A stretch of DNA of 64,000 nt, from NCBI GenBank assembly GCA_020636495.1, contig JACJXQ010000008.1, forward strand, positions 1,054,001-1,118,000, written 5' to 3'. The stretch comes from Chitinophagales bacterium (GTDB lineage: Bacteria; Bacteroidota; Bacteroidia; Chitinophagales; Chitinophagaceae). The notes beneath the pieces are model-generated. The model had not been told where the DNA came from and ran no database searches. It saw nothing but the letters and a program-made list of their open reading frames with translations. Positions 17,522 to 26,885 of this stretch are shown one piece after another. The position numbers and the translations under genes are program-made. Position 1 is the stretch's first letter. Each line of letters starts with the position of its first letter.

Positions 17522-18085
17522 ATGCCGAATCCTCGTCTTGCATCACGTTATGCCAAATCGCTTATTGACCTTGCTGTAGAAAAGAACAGCGTGGAAGATA
17601 CACTGGCAGACATAAAATACCTGGACAGCATATGCCGCAACTCAATTGAGTTTACTAATATGCTGCGCAGCCCGGTGATACATGCCGGTAAAAAACTGGA
17701 TATTATAACAGCGGTAGTAGGTGATAGCCTGAAGCCTCTGGCCCAGTCTTTTGTAAAACTGCTCGTGTCCAAAGGTCGCGAAGAGAACCTGCCTGAAATT
17801 GCACATGCATTCATTCAGCAGTACAAAGAGATGAAGAATATAAGGTCTGTAAAATTGATCACTGCTACACCTATTAACGATAGCCTGAAACAAGCTATTA
17901 TGACCAAGGTAAATGCTGCTGTGCCCGGTGCCACTATCGAGTTGTCAGAACATATAGACGAGTCATTGATAGGAGGTTTCGTATTGCAAATGGAAGATAA
18001 GTTGTTCGATGCCAGTATACGCCGCGACCTGAATGATGTGAAAGCGCAATTCAGGAAGAATATTTACGTTGCTGAGTTGAGATAA
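17522..18085 (+). CDS. atpH: F0F1 ATP synthase subunit delta
   Basis: 187 aa OSCP/delta subunit that caps the F1 head and binds subunit b. It begins PRLASRYAKSLIDLAVEK and ends with the family motif DESLIGGFVLQMEDKLFDASIRRDL (about 149-173). The start is an ATG 4 bases after the atpF stop, consistent with coupled translation. Confidence 0.95.
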   Translation: MPNPRLASRYAKSLIDLAVEKNSVEDTLADIKYLDSICRNSIEFTNMLRSPVIHAGKKLDIITAVVGDSLKPLAQSFVKLLVSKGREENLPEIAHAFIQQYKEMKNIRSVKLITATPINDSLKQAIMTKVNAAVPGATIELSEHIDESLIGGFVLQMEDKLFDASIRRDLNDVKAQFRKNIYVAELR

Positions 18086-18129
18086 TTAATAAATTGAAAT
18101 TTTTATAAACGATTATAAAATAGAATATC

Positions 18130-19713
18130 ATGGTTGAAATTAAACCGGATGAGATTTCGGCGATTCTTCGCCAACAGCTTACAAACTTCAACGCTTCTGC
18201 CGACCTGGAAGAAGTAGGTACCGTACTACAGGTAGGTGATGGTATCGCTCGTGTATATGGCCTGAATGGTGTTCGCCAGGGTGAGTTGGTTGAATTTGTT
18301 GAAAACGGTGTTAAAGCCATCGCATTGAACCTGGAAGAAGATAACGTTGGTGTCGTACTGATGGGTGACAGCGGATCTATTAAAGAAGGTGCACAAGTGC
18401 GTCGTACCGGACAGATCGCATCTATCAAGGTAGGTGAGGGTATGGTTGGCCGTGTGGTAAACACATTGGGTGAGCCGATAGACGGTAAAGGTCCTATTAC
18501 AGGCGACCTGTACGAGATGCCACTGGAGCGTAAAGCACCGGGTGTTATCTTCCGTGAGCCGGTAAAAGAACCACTGCAGACAGGTATCAAAGCGATAGAT
18601 GCGATGATCCCTATCGGACGTGGACAGCGTGAGCTGGTGATCGGTGACCGTCAGACCGGTAAAACAGCTATCTGTATCGATACCATCATCAACCAGAAAG
18701 AATTCTACGAAGCAGGCGAGCCTGTTTATTGTATATATGTAGCAATCGGTCAGAAAGCATCTACCGTAGCAGGTGTTATGAAAACGTTGGAAGAGAACGG
18801 AGCGATGGCTTATACTACTATCGTTGCGGCTTCGGCTTCTGATCCTGCACCACTACAGTTCTACGCTCCGTTTGCGGGTGCTGCCATAGGTGAGTACTTC
18901 CGTGATACAGGACGTCCTGCACTTGTAGTATATGATGATCTTTCTAAACAAGCGGTGGCTTACCGTGAGGTTTCCCTGCTGCTGCGTCGTCCGCCGGGCC
19001 GTGAGGCATATCCGGGTGACGTATTCTACCTGCATAGTCGTTTGCTGGAGCGTGCTGCGAAAGTGATCAACAGTGATGAGATAGCTAAGAACATGAACGA
19101 CCTGCCTGAAAGCCTGAAAGATAAAGTGAAAGGTGGTGGTTCTTTGACTGCATTACCAATCATCGAAACACAGGCTGGTGACGTATCTGCGTATATCCCT
19201 ACAAACGTGATCTCGATCACTGACGGACAGATATTCCTTGAGTCTAACCTGTTCCTGTCTGGTATTCGTCCTGCCATTAACGTAGGTATCTCTGTAAGCC
19301 GTGTGGGTGGTAGCGCTCAGATCAAATCAATGAAAAAAGTTGCCGGTACACTGAAACTTGACCAGGCGCTGTATCGCGAGATGGAAGCATTCTCAAAATT
19401 CGGTGGCGACCTGGATGCTGCTACAAAAACAGTACTGGACAAAGGTGCGCGTAACGTGGAAATACTGAAACAAGCTCAGTACTCTCCGTTCACAGTTGAA
19501 AAGCAGGTGGCTATCATATACCTGGGTACCAACAACCTGATCCAGCAAGTACCTGTTAAGAACGTAAAAGAGTTTGAAGAAACTTTCCTTCGCGAAATGG
19601 ATTCAAAACTTCCTGATGTTCTGGCAGAATTCAAAAAAGGTCAGCTGAACGAAGCAAGTATCGAGAAAATGGTAAAACTGGCCAAAGACCTGATACCTCA
19701 GTTCAAGAACTAG
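18130..19713 (+). CDS. atpA: F0F1 ATP synthase subunit alpha
   Basis: 527 aa, the non-catalytic nucleotide-binding subunit of the F1 hexamer. P-loop GDRQTGKT at about 172-179; the signature PAINVGISVSRVGG lies at about 383-396. Full family length. A strong intrinsic terminator follows 22 bases after the stop. The gamma subunit gene (atpG), which usually follows atpA in bacteria, is not here, and neither are atpD and atpC (beta and epsilon are commonly separate in Bacteroidota). Confidence 0.98.
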   Translation: MVEIKPDEISAILRQQLTNFNASADLEEVGTVLQVGDGIARVYGLNGVRQGELVEFVENGVKAIALNLEEDNVGVVLMGDSGSIKEGAQVRRTGQIASIKVGEGMVGRVVNTLGEPIDGKGPITGDLYEMPLERKAPGVIFREPVKEPLQTGIKAIDAMIPIGRGQRELVIGDRQTGKTAICIDTIINQKEFYEAGEPVYCIYVAIGQKASTVAGVMKTLEENGAMAYTTIVAASASDPAPLQFYAPFAGAAIGEYFRDTGRPALVVYDDLSKQAVAYREVSLLLRRPPGREAYPGDVFYLHSRLLERAAKVINSDEIAKNMNDLPESLKDKVKGGGSLTALPIIETQAGDVSAYIPTNVISITDGQIFLESNLFLSGIRPAINVGISVSRVGGSAQIKSMKKVAGTLKLDQALYREMEAFSKFGGDLDAATKTVLDKGARNVEILKQAQYSPFTVEKQVAIIYLGTNNLIQQVPVKNVKEFEETFLREMDSKLPDVLAEFKKGQLNEASIEKMVKLAKDLIPQFKN

Positions 19714-19735
19714 TATTTGACATTTATTATACAAA

Positions 19736-19768
19736 GCCGGCTTAAATTATTAAGCCGGCTTTTTTTTT
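19736..19768 (+). terminator. Intrinsic terminator of the atp operon
   Basis: A 10-bp perfect stem, GCCGGCTTAA (19736-19745) with TTAAGCCGGC (19750-19759), loop ATTA, then nine T. It ends transcription right after atpA. Confidence 0.9.
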
Positions 19769-19815
19769 ATTATGTTCCTGAACCTCCGTAATTTCATCAA
19801 ATTAATAATTGAAAT

Positions 19816-22800
19816 ATGAAAATACCTGTACTCAATGTGAAGAGTTTGAGCGTGATTGCAGCATGCTGTTTTTATTCGACAACATTATTTGCACAGTCTG
19901 TAAAAACAGAACGCAACCCGAAAGACAATACTGTAAAAACTGTTCTGTTCGAGAATGGTCAGCAACCTTCAAAAGATATGTTGGCTTCAGTAATAGCTGA
20001 ATATACTGGACTACATATGCCAGCAGACCTTAAGCTGAAATTCTCGCATAAGGAGAAGAATGGAACTGAGATAATAAGGTACTCCCAATGGTATAACAAT
20101 GTACAAGTGGAACATGGCTCTGTATCTGTAATGATGAAAGACAATGCTATCACTTTTATCAACGCAAACATATTTCAGCCTTCGGGTATACACACTGTTG
20201 CTCCGGTACTATCAGAAAGCGAAGCGTTGACCAGGGCTTTGCAGCATATAAATGCGAAGGAGTATATGTGGGAACATACTACTCAATCGAAATTAACAGC
20301 TAATAACCCATCTTTTCAACAGCCTGTTGCAACCCTTGTATGGGTAGAAGATTTTACTACAGATGAGTTGGACAGGCAATTGCACCTGGCTTATAAGTTT
20401 GACATATATGCTAAGCAACCTGTAAGCCGCGACCTTATTTATGTAGATGCGATTACAGGTAATATATTGCTGAAAGATGCGATAATAAAGCATGTGAATG
20501 CTACAGGGACATCTGTTTACAGCGGCTCTGTAAATTTTACTGTATCTAACACAAGTCCGAATGTTTACGAGATGTACGATTCCAACCGTGTACTGTCTAC
20601 ATATGACCTGGGTGGCGGTACAGACCTTGGTTTTGCAAGTCTTATCAGCAATAACTCAACAACATTCAGCAAGAGTATAGCTGTAGATGCACACTGGGGC
20701 GCTACTAATGTTTGGGACTACTGGATGAATGAACATAGCTGGAATAGCTATGATGGATCAGGTTCTGAGTTGTATAGTGTTATAAACTATGATGTTGCTT
20801 ATAATAACGCATTTTGGAATGGTTATGCCATGCTGTATGGTAATGGCACCGGTATGTTCAACAGTGGGTTTGAACCGTTAGTATGTCTTGATGTTTGCGC
20901 GCATGAAATAGGTCATGGCGTCTGCCAGTCTACATCAGGATTAGTATATAGCAAAGAGTCAGGTGCCATGAACGAGGGTTTTAGTGATATATGGGGAGCG
21001 GTTGTGGAACATTATGGAGCGCCTGAAAAACAAATGTGGACCATTGGCGAGGAAATACGAGTAGGTGCTTTACGCAGCATGAGCAGCCCGAAACTGTTTA
21101 AAAATCCTGACTGCTATACAGGTACATATTGGACAAATGTTGTGGGTTGTTCTCCTAATAATGGTAATGACCAGTGCGGTGTGCATAACAATAGTGGTGT
21201 GCTGAATCATTGGTTCTACCTATTGGTTGAAGGCGGTAAAGGCACAAACGACCTGTCGAATAATTTTGAAGTGGCTGGTATTGGCGTTAAGAGTGCAGCG
21301 TCCCTGGTTTTTCTTACTGAGCAGGCGCTTAGCGCTACCGCTACTTATGCTGACTGTCGCTCTACGTCCATTGGTGCTGCATCAACACTTTTTGGCAGTT
21401 GCAGTCGTGAGGTAGAAGCTGTAACCCGCGCATGGTATGCTGTAGGTGTAGGATCAGCATTCAGCCCTTGTGCTCCGCAAATAGGTTTTGCTATTGCAGA
21501 TACAACCGTAAACAAAGTTGTTCCGGGTATTATTTGCCCATCATCAAAAACAATATCAATACCATTGAGGATCACAGGTAACGCACCAACAGGAGGTAAT
21601 GCATCTGTTACTGTAGCAGGAACCGGTACTGCCATTGACGGTGTGGATTTCAAAATTGTGAACAGCCCGCTGACATTTAATTCCGGCAGTTCGGCATCTC
21701 AAAATATACAGGTAAGTATCATTGATAACGGTGATGTCACCAAAGACAAAGTATTAAAGCTATACTTTACAATTACAAAGAATGGTAGCAACGCTTCAAC
21801 TTCATATACTTATGATACCTGTGTTATTACTATTACCGGTGAAAGAGATGAACCTGATACAAATGGTAATGTTCATCATAGGGTGAATACTGCGAACGTA
21901 AAAAGCAAGGCTATTACGCCTTTCTTCAGCAGGAACAAGCTGGCCCGTTCGCAGTTTATTATAACAGCCGATGAGATGCTGGCGGCAGGCGTTCGACCTA
22001 ACGAACAGATTACAGCTTTGGAGTTTAATGTTACGGAAAAGAACTCAACACAGGCATTTAATAATTTCAATCTGAAACTGGCGACCACTACTGTTAGTGA
22101 TGTCAGTGCGGGCAACCCTACTGTTACTACGGTTTACTATAATGGTAATCTCACTACACAAGCGGGTTGGAATACACTACAATTCAGCACTCCCTTTATT
22201 TGGAATGGCACTGATAACCTGGCGATAGAAACATGTTTCTCTAACCTTACAGCAGGAACCGAAAATGACTTTATAGAGGGCATTGTGACGGACTATCCGG
22301 CAACCTCAATTGCACATTCCAACTCAGGTACAGACGGGTGTACACTTGCATTTTCTTCAGGAAATTATTATTACAGTATCGCCAAGCCGGTTATCCGCCT
22401 GGTGCAGCCTACTTTTGCTACACAGGTGGAAACGATAAAAGTAGCGGGCCGTCCGTGGGAAGTGAGCCCTAACCAAAGTGTTTATTTTACCAACGACACA
22501 TCAGGCAAACTTATTGTGAACATAAGCAAACCCCAACTTTTACTGGGTTGTACTACAGTAGGCATTACCGCGCAAGGAAACGGACTAGATACTGTAGTTG
22601 GAAATAATTACAAAGGCGTAAAGCGTTCTGTAAAAGAATTCTCTGTTTCAACACAGAACAACACGACCTCTGCAATGCCTAACTACGAAATGACCTTGTA
22701 TTTTGATACTTCGGAGCTTTCGGGTGTCAACCTGGCCAATATGCGCATTGTAAGCACCGATGCTACTACAGATGCAATGATGAACGGTGCTAATACGGAG

Positions 22801-23223
22801 ATTGTAGTTCCTGTTATTACTAACGGGCCAAATTATATATCCTTCAAGGGAAGTTTTAAAGGTAACAACAATGGTATGTGGAAAGGTATCTGGGGTAGGT
22901 ATTTTATTACAGAGAATACTTTCAATTTATTACCATGGGAATCTGTTGAAGGAATATCTAAAAACACCGGCAACATTCGCGTGGTAAATAATCCTTTTAC
23001 AGATAAGATATACATTAGTTATACATTATCTGCTAATACTGTTGCTCGGGTAAAACTGTATGATATTACAGGTAAAACCCTGCTGGATAAAGAAGAACAA
23101 TTGGCAGCCGGTAGCAGCAGGTTCGTGGTAAATGTAGGAGATACACAACTGGTACCCGGTAATTATATATTGCAGGTGATAACAGGCAGCGAAGTGCTGA
23201 CACAGAAAATGGTGAAACAATAA
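19816..23223 (+). CDS. Secreted M4 (thermolysin-like) metallopeptidase with type A T9SS sorting domain
   Basis: 1135 aa. Signal peptide about 1-26; FTP/PepSY-type inhibitory propeptide about 40-225; M4 catalytic domain about 235-555 with zinc motif HEIGH (363-367), third ligand Glu in NEGFSD (about 386-391) and the transition-state His in GVHNNSGVLNH (about 455-465). Then a Calx-beta-like domain (about 570-675, with GTAIDGVDF), a beta-sandwich region (about 680-860), a linker domain and a C-terminal type A sorting domain (about 1055-1135, NNPFTDKIYISY and VPGNYILQV). Probably digests extracellular protein after export by T9SS and removal of the propeptide. Monocistronic, between two terminators. 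Confidence 0.93.
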   Translation: MKIPVLNVKSLSVIAACCFYSTTLFAQSVKTERNPKDNTVKTVLFENGQQPSKDMLASVIAEYTGLHMPADLKLKFSHKEKNGTEIIRYSQWYNNVQVEHGSVSVMMKDNAITFINANIFQPSGIHTVAPVLSESEALTRALQHINAKEYMWEHTTQSKLTANNPSFQQPVATLVWVEDFTTDELDRQLHLAYKFDIYAKQPVSRDLIYVDAITGNILLKDAIIKHVNATGTSVYSGSVNFTVSNTSPNVYEMYDSNRVLSTYDLGGGTDLGFASLISNNSTTFSKSIAVDAHWGATNVWDYWMNEHSWNSYDGSGSELYSVINYDVAYNNAFWNGYAMLYGNGTGMFNSGFEPLVCLDVCAHEIGHGVCQSTSGLVYSKESGAMNEGFSDIWGAVVEHYGAPEKQMWTIGEEIRVGALRSMSSPKLFKNPDCYTGTYWTNVVGCSPNNGNDQCGVHNNSGVLNHWFYLLVEGGKGTNDLSNNFEVAGIGVKSAASLVFLTEQALSATATYADCRSTSIGAASTLFGSCSREVEAVTRAWYAVGVGSAFSPCAPQIGFAIADTTVNKVVPGIICPSSKTISIPLRITGNAPTGGNASVTVAGTGTAIDGVDFKIVNSPLTFNSGSSASQNIQVSIIDNGDVTKDKVLKLYFTITKNGSNASTSYTYDTCVITITGERDEPDTNGNVHHRVNTANVKSKAITPFFSRNKLARSQFIITADEMLAAGVRPNEQITALEFNVTEKNSTQAFNNFNLKLATTTVSDVSAGNPTVTTVYYNGNLTTQAGWNTLQFSTPFIWNGTDNLAIETCFSNLTAGTENDFIEGIVTDYPATSIAHSNSGTDGCTLAFSSGNYYYSIAKPVIRLVQPTFATQVETIKVAGRPWEVSPNQSVYFTNDTSGKLIVNISKPQLLLGCTTVGITAQGNGLDTVVGNNYKGVKRSVKEFSVSTQNNTTSAMPNYEMTLYFDTSELSGVNLANMRIVSTDATTDAMMNGANTEIVVPVITNGPNYISFKGSFKGNNNGMWKGIWGRYFITENTFNLLPWESVEGISKNTGNIRVVNNPFTDKIYISYTLSANTVARVKLYDITGKTLLDKEEQLAAGSSRFVVNVGDTQLVPGNYILQVITGSEVLTQKMVKQ

Positions 23224-23237
23224 TACAAAGAGACCAT

Positions 23238-23273
23238 AAATAAAGAAGCCCCTCATGAGGGGCTTCTTTATTT
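23238..23273. terminator. Bidirectional terminator between the M4 peptidase and acyl-CoA dehydrogenase
   Basis: A 36-base perfect palindrome with a GAAGCCCCTC/GAGGGGCTTC core and A/T flanks gives U-tracts in both directions. It serves two convergent genes. Confidence 0.88.
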
Positions 23274-23274
23274 A

Positions 23275-24417
23275 TTATGAGTTCAGAATGTTCCTGGAGA
23301 TGACCAGCTTTTGAATTTCTGATGTACCCTCGCCTATGGTACACAGCTTGCTGTCACGATAGTATTTTTCAACCGGGAAGTCTTTGGTATAACCATATCC
23401 TCCAAATATCTGCACCGCGTCGGTAGCTATCTCAACACTTATCTCAGATGCATAATACTTGGCCATGGCAGACTCCTTGGTCATGCTCACGCCGCGGTTC
23501 TTCATGTCAGCAGCCTGGTATATCAATGCCTCAGCAGCAGATATTTTTGCATACATGTCAGCAAGTTTGAAAGCGATCGCCTGGAAATTGGCTATCGGCT
23601 GGTCAAATTGCTCACGTTCTTTTGAATATTTAAGAGAAGCTTCATAAGCACCCTGTGCTATACCCAGTGCCAGCGATGCGATAGAGATACGTCCGCCATC
23701 CAGGACTTTCATAGCCTGTCGGAAACCGTCACCTACTTCGCCCATGCGCTGTGCGTCTGATATGCGGCAGTTGTCAAATACTAATTCTGTTGTCTCTGAA
23801 GCACGCATGCCCAGCTTGTTCTCTTTTTTGCCGGCAGAGAAGCCCGGAGTACCACGCTCTACGATAAAAGCAGTTACATTGCTTTTGGCACGTGGTTCGC
23901 CTGTACGTGCAAGAACTACTGCCACGTTACCACTCTTACCGTGGGTGATCCAGTTTTTAGTACCATTCAAAACCCACTCATCACCATCTTTCACAGCAGT
24001 GCAGCGCATATTGCCCGCATCGCTGCCTGTATTGGCTTCAGTAAGTCCCCATGCACCTATCCATTCGCCCGATGCCAGTTTGGGAAGATATTTTTTCTTC
24101 TGCTCTTCATTGCCGAAGTACAGGATGTGTCCTGTGCATAATGAGTTGTGTGCAGCTACCGAAAGACCGATAGAGCCACATACTTTAGCTATCTCGCTCA
24201 CAACAGTAACATACTCAAAGTAGCTAAGTCCGGAACCTCCATATTCTGTAGGAACCAGTACACCCATCAGGCCCAGTTCCCCCATTTTGTGGAACAACTC
24301 AACAGGAAATATCTGTTCTTCGTCCCACTTCATCATGTCCGGACGGATGTGTTTATTCGCAAAGTCGCGGATCATATCAGCGATCTGCAATTGGGTATCT
24401 GTGTATTGAAAATCCAT
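23275..24417 (-). CDS. Acyl-CoA dehydrogenase
   Basis: 380 aa FAD enzyme that introduces the 2,3 double bond in acyl-CoA and passes electrons to ETF (etfA/etfB lie at 40887-42691). Family landmarks are the substrate/FAD segment GAWGLTEANTGSDAG (about 121-135), NGTKNWITHG, and the C-terminal QIFGGYGYTKDFPVEKYYRD with the catalytic Glu in GEGTSEIQK (about 362-370), the position used by short-chain and branched-chain enzymes. Chain-length preference cannot be read with certainty. The ATG at 24417 is the start. Confidence 0.93.
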   Translation of the reverse strand: MDFQYTDTQLQIADMIRDFANKHIRPDMMKWDEEQIFPVELFHKMGELGLMGVLVPTEYGGSGLSYFEYVTVVSEIAKVCGSIGLSVAAHNSLCTGHILYFGNEEQKKKYLPKLASGEWIGAWGLTEANTGSDAGNMRCTAVKDGDEWVLNGTKNWITHGKSGNVAVVLARTGEPRAKSNVTAFIVERGTPGFSAGKKENKLGMRASETTELVFDNCRISDAQRMGEVGDGFRQAMKVLDGGRISIASLALGIAQGAYEASLKYSKEREQFDQPIANFQAIAFKLADMYAKISAAEALIYQAADMKNRGVSMTKESAMAKYYASEISVEIATDAVQIFGGYGYTKDFPVEKYYRDSKLCTIGEGTSEIQKLVISRNILNS

Positions 24418-24549
24418 AAAATATTATATGTCCAAAATCTGTCCGCAATTTTACGAACTTTTTGCCAACAGTCCATATTTACGTGCAATATGTTGTGTCA
24501 TCTAAGGCAGTTCTGTTATTATATATGTGTGTTATTTCTATGCGTAGTG

Positions 24550-24957
24550 CTACTCAAGAACCGTTCTTTGCAACAACATCTCTTTGGTATCCTGTTTGAA
24601 TCTGTACACTTCAAACACTTGTTCCATATTGGTAAATTTACCCAGTTTGCGTCTTTGCGCTAATATTCGATGCGAGAGACCCTTACCTATACCTGGCAGG
24701 GCAATAAGTTCAAGAGAGTCTGCTGTGTTCAGATTCAGTTTTGATGTTACAGGCTGTTGGTAGTATTGTGTATTCAGGTTTACTACCTTTTTTTTATCCG
24801 GTATGGCTACTTGTTGTAGTTCCACTTTATCAGGATGCACCCACAAGTGCATGGTGGCTTTCACGATTATCAAAACCAGTATCAGTAGCAGCAGTGCTAT
24901 AATACCCATGCGTTCTGTTCGGGTAAAGCTGGTGTATGACCGGAAGTGGTTTTTCAT
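24550..24957 (-). CDS. Membrane-anchored helix-hairpin-helix (ComEA-like) protein
   Basis: 135 aa. One transmembrane helix at about 18-40, a spacer, then a helix-hairpin-helix domain (about 72-135): LNLNTADSLELIALPGIGKGLSHRILAQR, the duplicated HhH fold of ComEA that binds double-stranded DNA. The layout matches ComEA, which pulls DNA through the periplasm in natural transformation. No other competence genes are nearby, and such single proteins are widespread in Bacteroidota, so competence is an inference. It sits between the acyl-CoA dehydrogenase and the FAD oxidoreductase on the same strand. Confidence 0.8.
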   Translation of the reverse strand: MKNHFRSYTSFTRTERMGIIALLLLILVLIIVKATMHLWVHPDKVELQQVAIPDKKKVVNLNTQYYQQPVTSKLNLNTADSLELIALPGIGKGLSHRILAQRRKLGKFTNMEQVFEVYRFKQDTKEMLLQRTVLE

Positions 24958-25014
24958 GCGTAGGGTAAAGCTACAAATTACCTGTTATATGAGGTCGCTG
25001 GAAAGGGGCAGTCA

Positions 25015-26727
25015 CTATTCTTTTGCACTTTCCCGCATTGCTTTTTTCTGTGCAGGGGTAGGCGCTGGTGTCCATGAGTTATCATATGGTTTGAAGACGG
25101 GGTTCTTCAGTAGCTCATCTACTTCAATTTTACCGTCCATATAGTCCGCCAGCGATTGAAAAGCTGATTTGTTCTCTTTTTTGAATACCAGCAATGCAGC
25201 ATTAGCCCCAGCTTTGGTAGCAATCGGCACGCCACCACCCAGCTCTGCCCAATGCCCTGCTAGCAACAGGTTCTTTACCGGGGTCTGGTAATGGGCAACC
25301 TTACTTTGCATATTCTTTTTGCCGGGGCGTGCGCCCATCATAGTACCGCCTTTGTTGCCGGTGTATCGCCAGTGTGTAACGGGAGTGGCCACATCGTAGA
25401 ACAGGATATGGCTGCGCAATCCCGGAGCAAGTTCTTTTTCTACCCGGTCAATTATTATTTCTGCTATAGCGGTTTTATTATTCTTATATGCTTCGCCACG
25501 TACATAGTTACCCTTTTCGTCTTTCTCAGTATGCCATTCGTTATACTGGTGCATAAGCGCTGGCATAAAGAGTGTCAGTGTTCCATTGCCTTCAGGGGCC
25601 AACGTTTTGTCGCGGCAAGAGGGGGCAAGTATGATAAGTTCACTCTTGTGTGGGTCGCCGCTGCTGTGTTCCGCACGCGGTATGTTCTCGCTGCCGATGT
25701 GTACCATTTCTTCACCAAAGCCTAATTCCTCTGTAGGACAATCCAACGCGATTGATATGGTTACTGATGATGCATATAATTCCGCATCTCCCAGTTTCTG
25801 TTTCAACTTTCGCGGAACGATATGTTCAGGCAGCATCTTTTCGTAGAGTGTCTCAACATCACAAGCAGCCAGTACGTATTTACTGTTTACAGTGTACTCA
25901 TTACCTCTATGTTCAAAACGTACACCATTGGCAGTATCACCTTCCAGCAATATCTCCTGTACGTTGCATTTAAAATACAGGTCGTTGTGATAATGCTCTA
26001 TCACATGTTGCAGCCACTCAGGAATTACCTGCCCGCCACCTTGTGGGGGGCTTTGGAAATCCTTGTAATATGCCCATCCTATTGGCACCAGGCAGCCCAG
26101 CAGCTCACCTTCTGACGAGAAGATGTCATGTATCTTTTTGTCTTTAAAATATTTGTTTAGCCCTTTCCTGATACCGTCATCTCCGCTGTAAGTGATGAAT
26201 GGAATAAAAGGCATAGCAAACCTGAGCAGGCGCAGTTTGTTGGTCATCCGCTCCAGCGGCCCCATGGTCTCTTCAGAGCGGAATATGTTACCAAAGTTCT
26301 TGAATGAGTAGCCAATTTTTTTTGCCGCCTTAAAAAAACGGATGATGCCTTCTTTGCTGTTGGGGTATTCTCTGATAAGTTGGTCTCGGAGCTCATCAGG
26401 GTTGTTGGTCAGCATATAATCAAAGCTATCACCCTTGAAACGTTTGATCTTGCGTTGCACCACGGCATGAGGATAATCATTACCCAGTATGTCGAAAACC
26501 TTGGTGACCAACCCCTTAGGCCCATATTGGTTCAGCCAGTGTATAGCGGTGTCAAAACGAAAATCTTTGCGTCGGAAACCTGCCAGGTACCCACCCGCAT
26601 GTGGCTCTTTTTCCAGTACACAAACGGAAAAACCGGCTTTGCTTAGTAAAGCAGCAGCGGTAAGCCCGCCTACACCCGCACCTATCACTACTATATCGTA
26701 ATATGGCTGTATATCAAGTTTCTGCAT
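25015..26727 (-). CDS. FAD-dependent oxidoreductase of the phytoene desaturase / retinol saturase family
   Basis: 570 aa from the ATG at 26727; an extension to 26859 would run into the promoter region of the divergent gene. An N-terminal Rossmann FAD site reads DIVVIGAGVGGLTAAALLSKAG, followed by VLEKEPHAGGYLAGF. The C-terminal FAD contact is LLLAGHWAELGGGVPIATKAG (about 510-530). The family includes CrtI desaturases, CrtH-type carotene isomerases and all-trans-retinol 13,14-reductase; the C-terminal GHW and length are closest to the last two. No other carotenoid genes are near, so the substrate is open. The start codes a stretch of the protein directly before the dinucleotide fold, as expected. 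Confidence 0.82.
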   Translation of the reverse strand: MQKLDIQPYYDIVVIGAGVGGLTAAALLSKAGFSVCVLEKEPHAGGYLAGFRRKDFRFDTAIHWLNQYGPKGLVTKVFDILGNDYPHAVVQRKIKRFKGDSFDYMLTNNPDELRDQLIREYPNSKEGIIRFFKAAKKIGYSFKNFGNIFRSEETMGPLERMTNKLRLLRFAMPFIPFITYSGDDGIRKGLNKYFKDKKIHDIFSSEGELLGCLVPIGWAYYKDFQSPPQGGGQVIPEWLQHVIEHYHNDLYFKCNVQEILLEGDTANGVRFEHRGNEYTVNSKYVLAACDVETLYEKMLPEHIVPRKLKQKLGDAELYASSVTISIALDCPTEELGFGEEMVHIGSENIPRAEHSSGDPHKSELIILAPSCRDKTLAPEGNGTLTLFMPALMHQYNEWHTEKDEKGNYVRGEAYKNNKTAIAEIIIDRVEKELAPGLRSHILFYDVATPVTHWRYTGNKGGTMMGARPGKKNMQSKVAHYQTPVKNLLLAGHWAELGGGVPIATKAGANAALLVFKKENKSAFQSLADYMDGKIEVDELLKNPVFKPYDNSWTPAPTPAQKKAMRESAKE

Positions 26728-26859
26728 AAGGGTGTGGCAAGATAGGATAATTTGGGTGATGCTGAAAACAGCAAGAGGAATTGAATTATAAAATGACACA
26801 TTAGGAATGAATAAACTAAGTGTACTGCAGATAATTATCCCATTGCCAGCCCATTGCAC

Positions 26860-26867
26860 TATCTTTG
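26860..26867 (+). promoter_or_regulatory. -7 promoter box of the class D beta-lactamase-like gene
   Basis: TATCTTTG followed by CAC. It overlaps the first possible start (TTG at 26865) and so points to the ATG at 26886, 18 bases downstream. Confidence 0.6.
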
Positions 26868-26885
26868 CACCCGAAACTGAAGATC

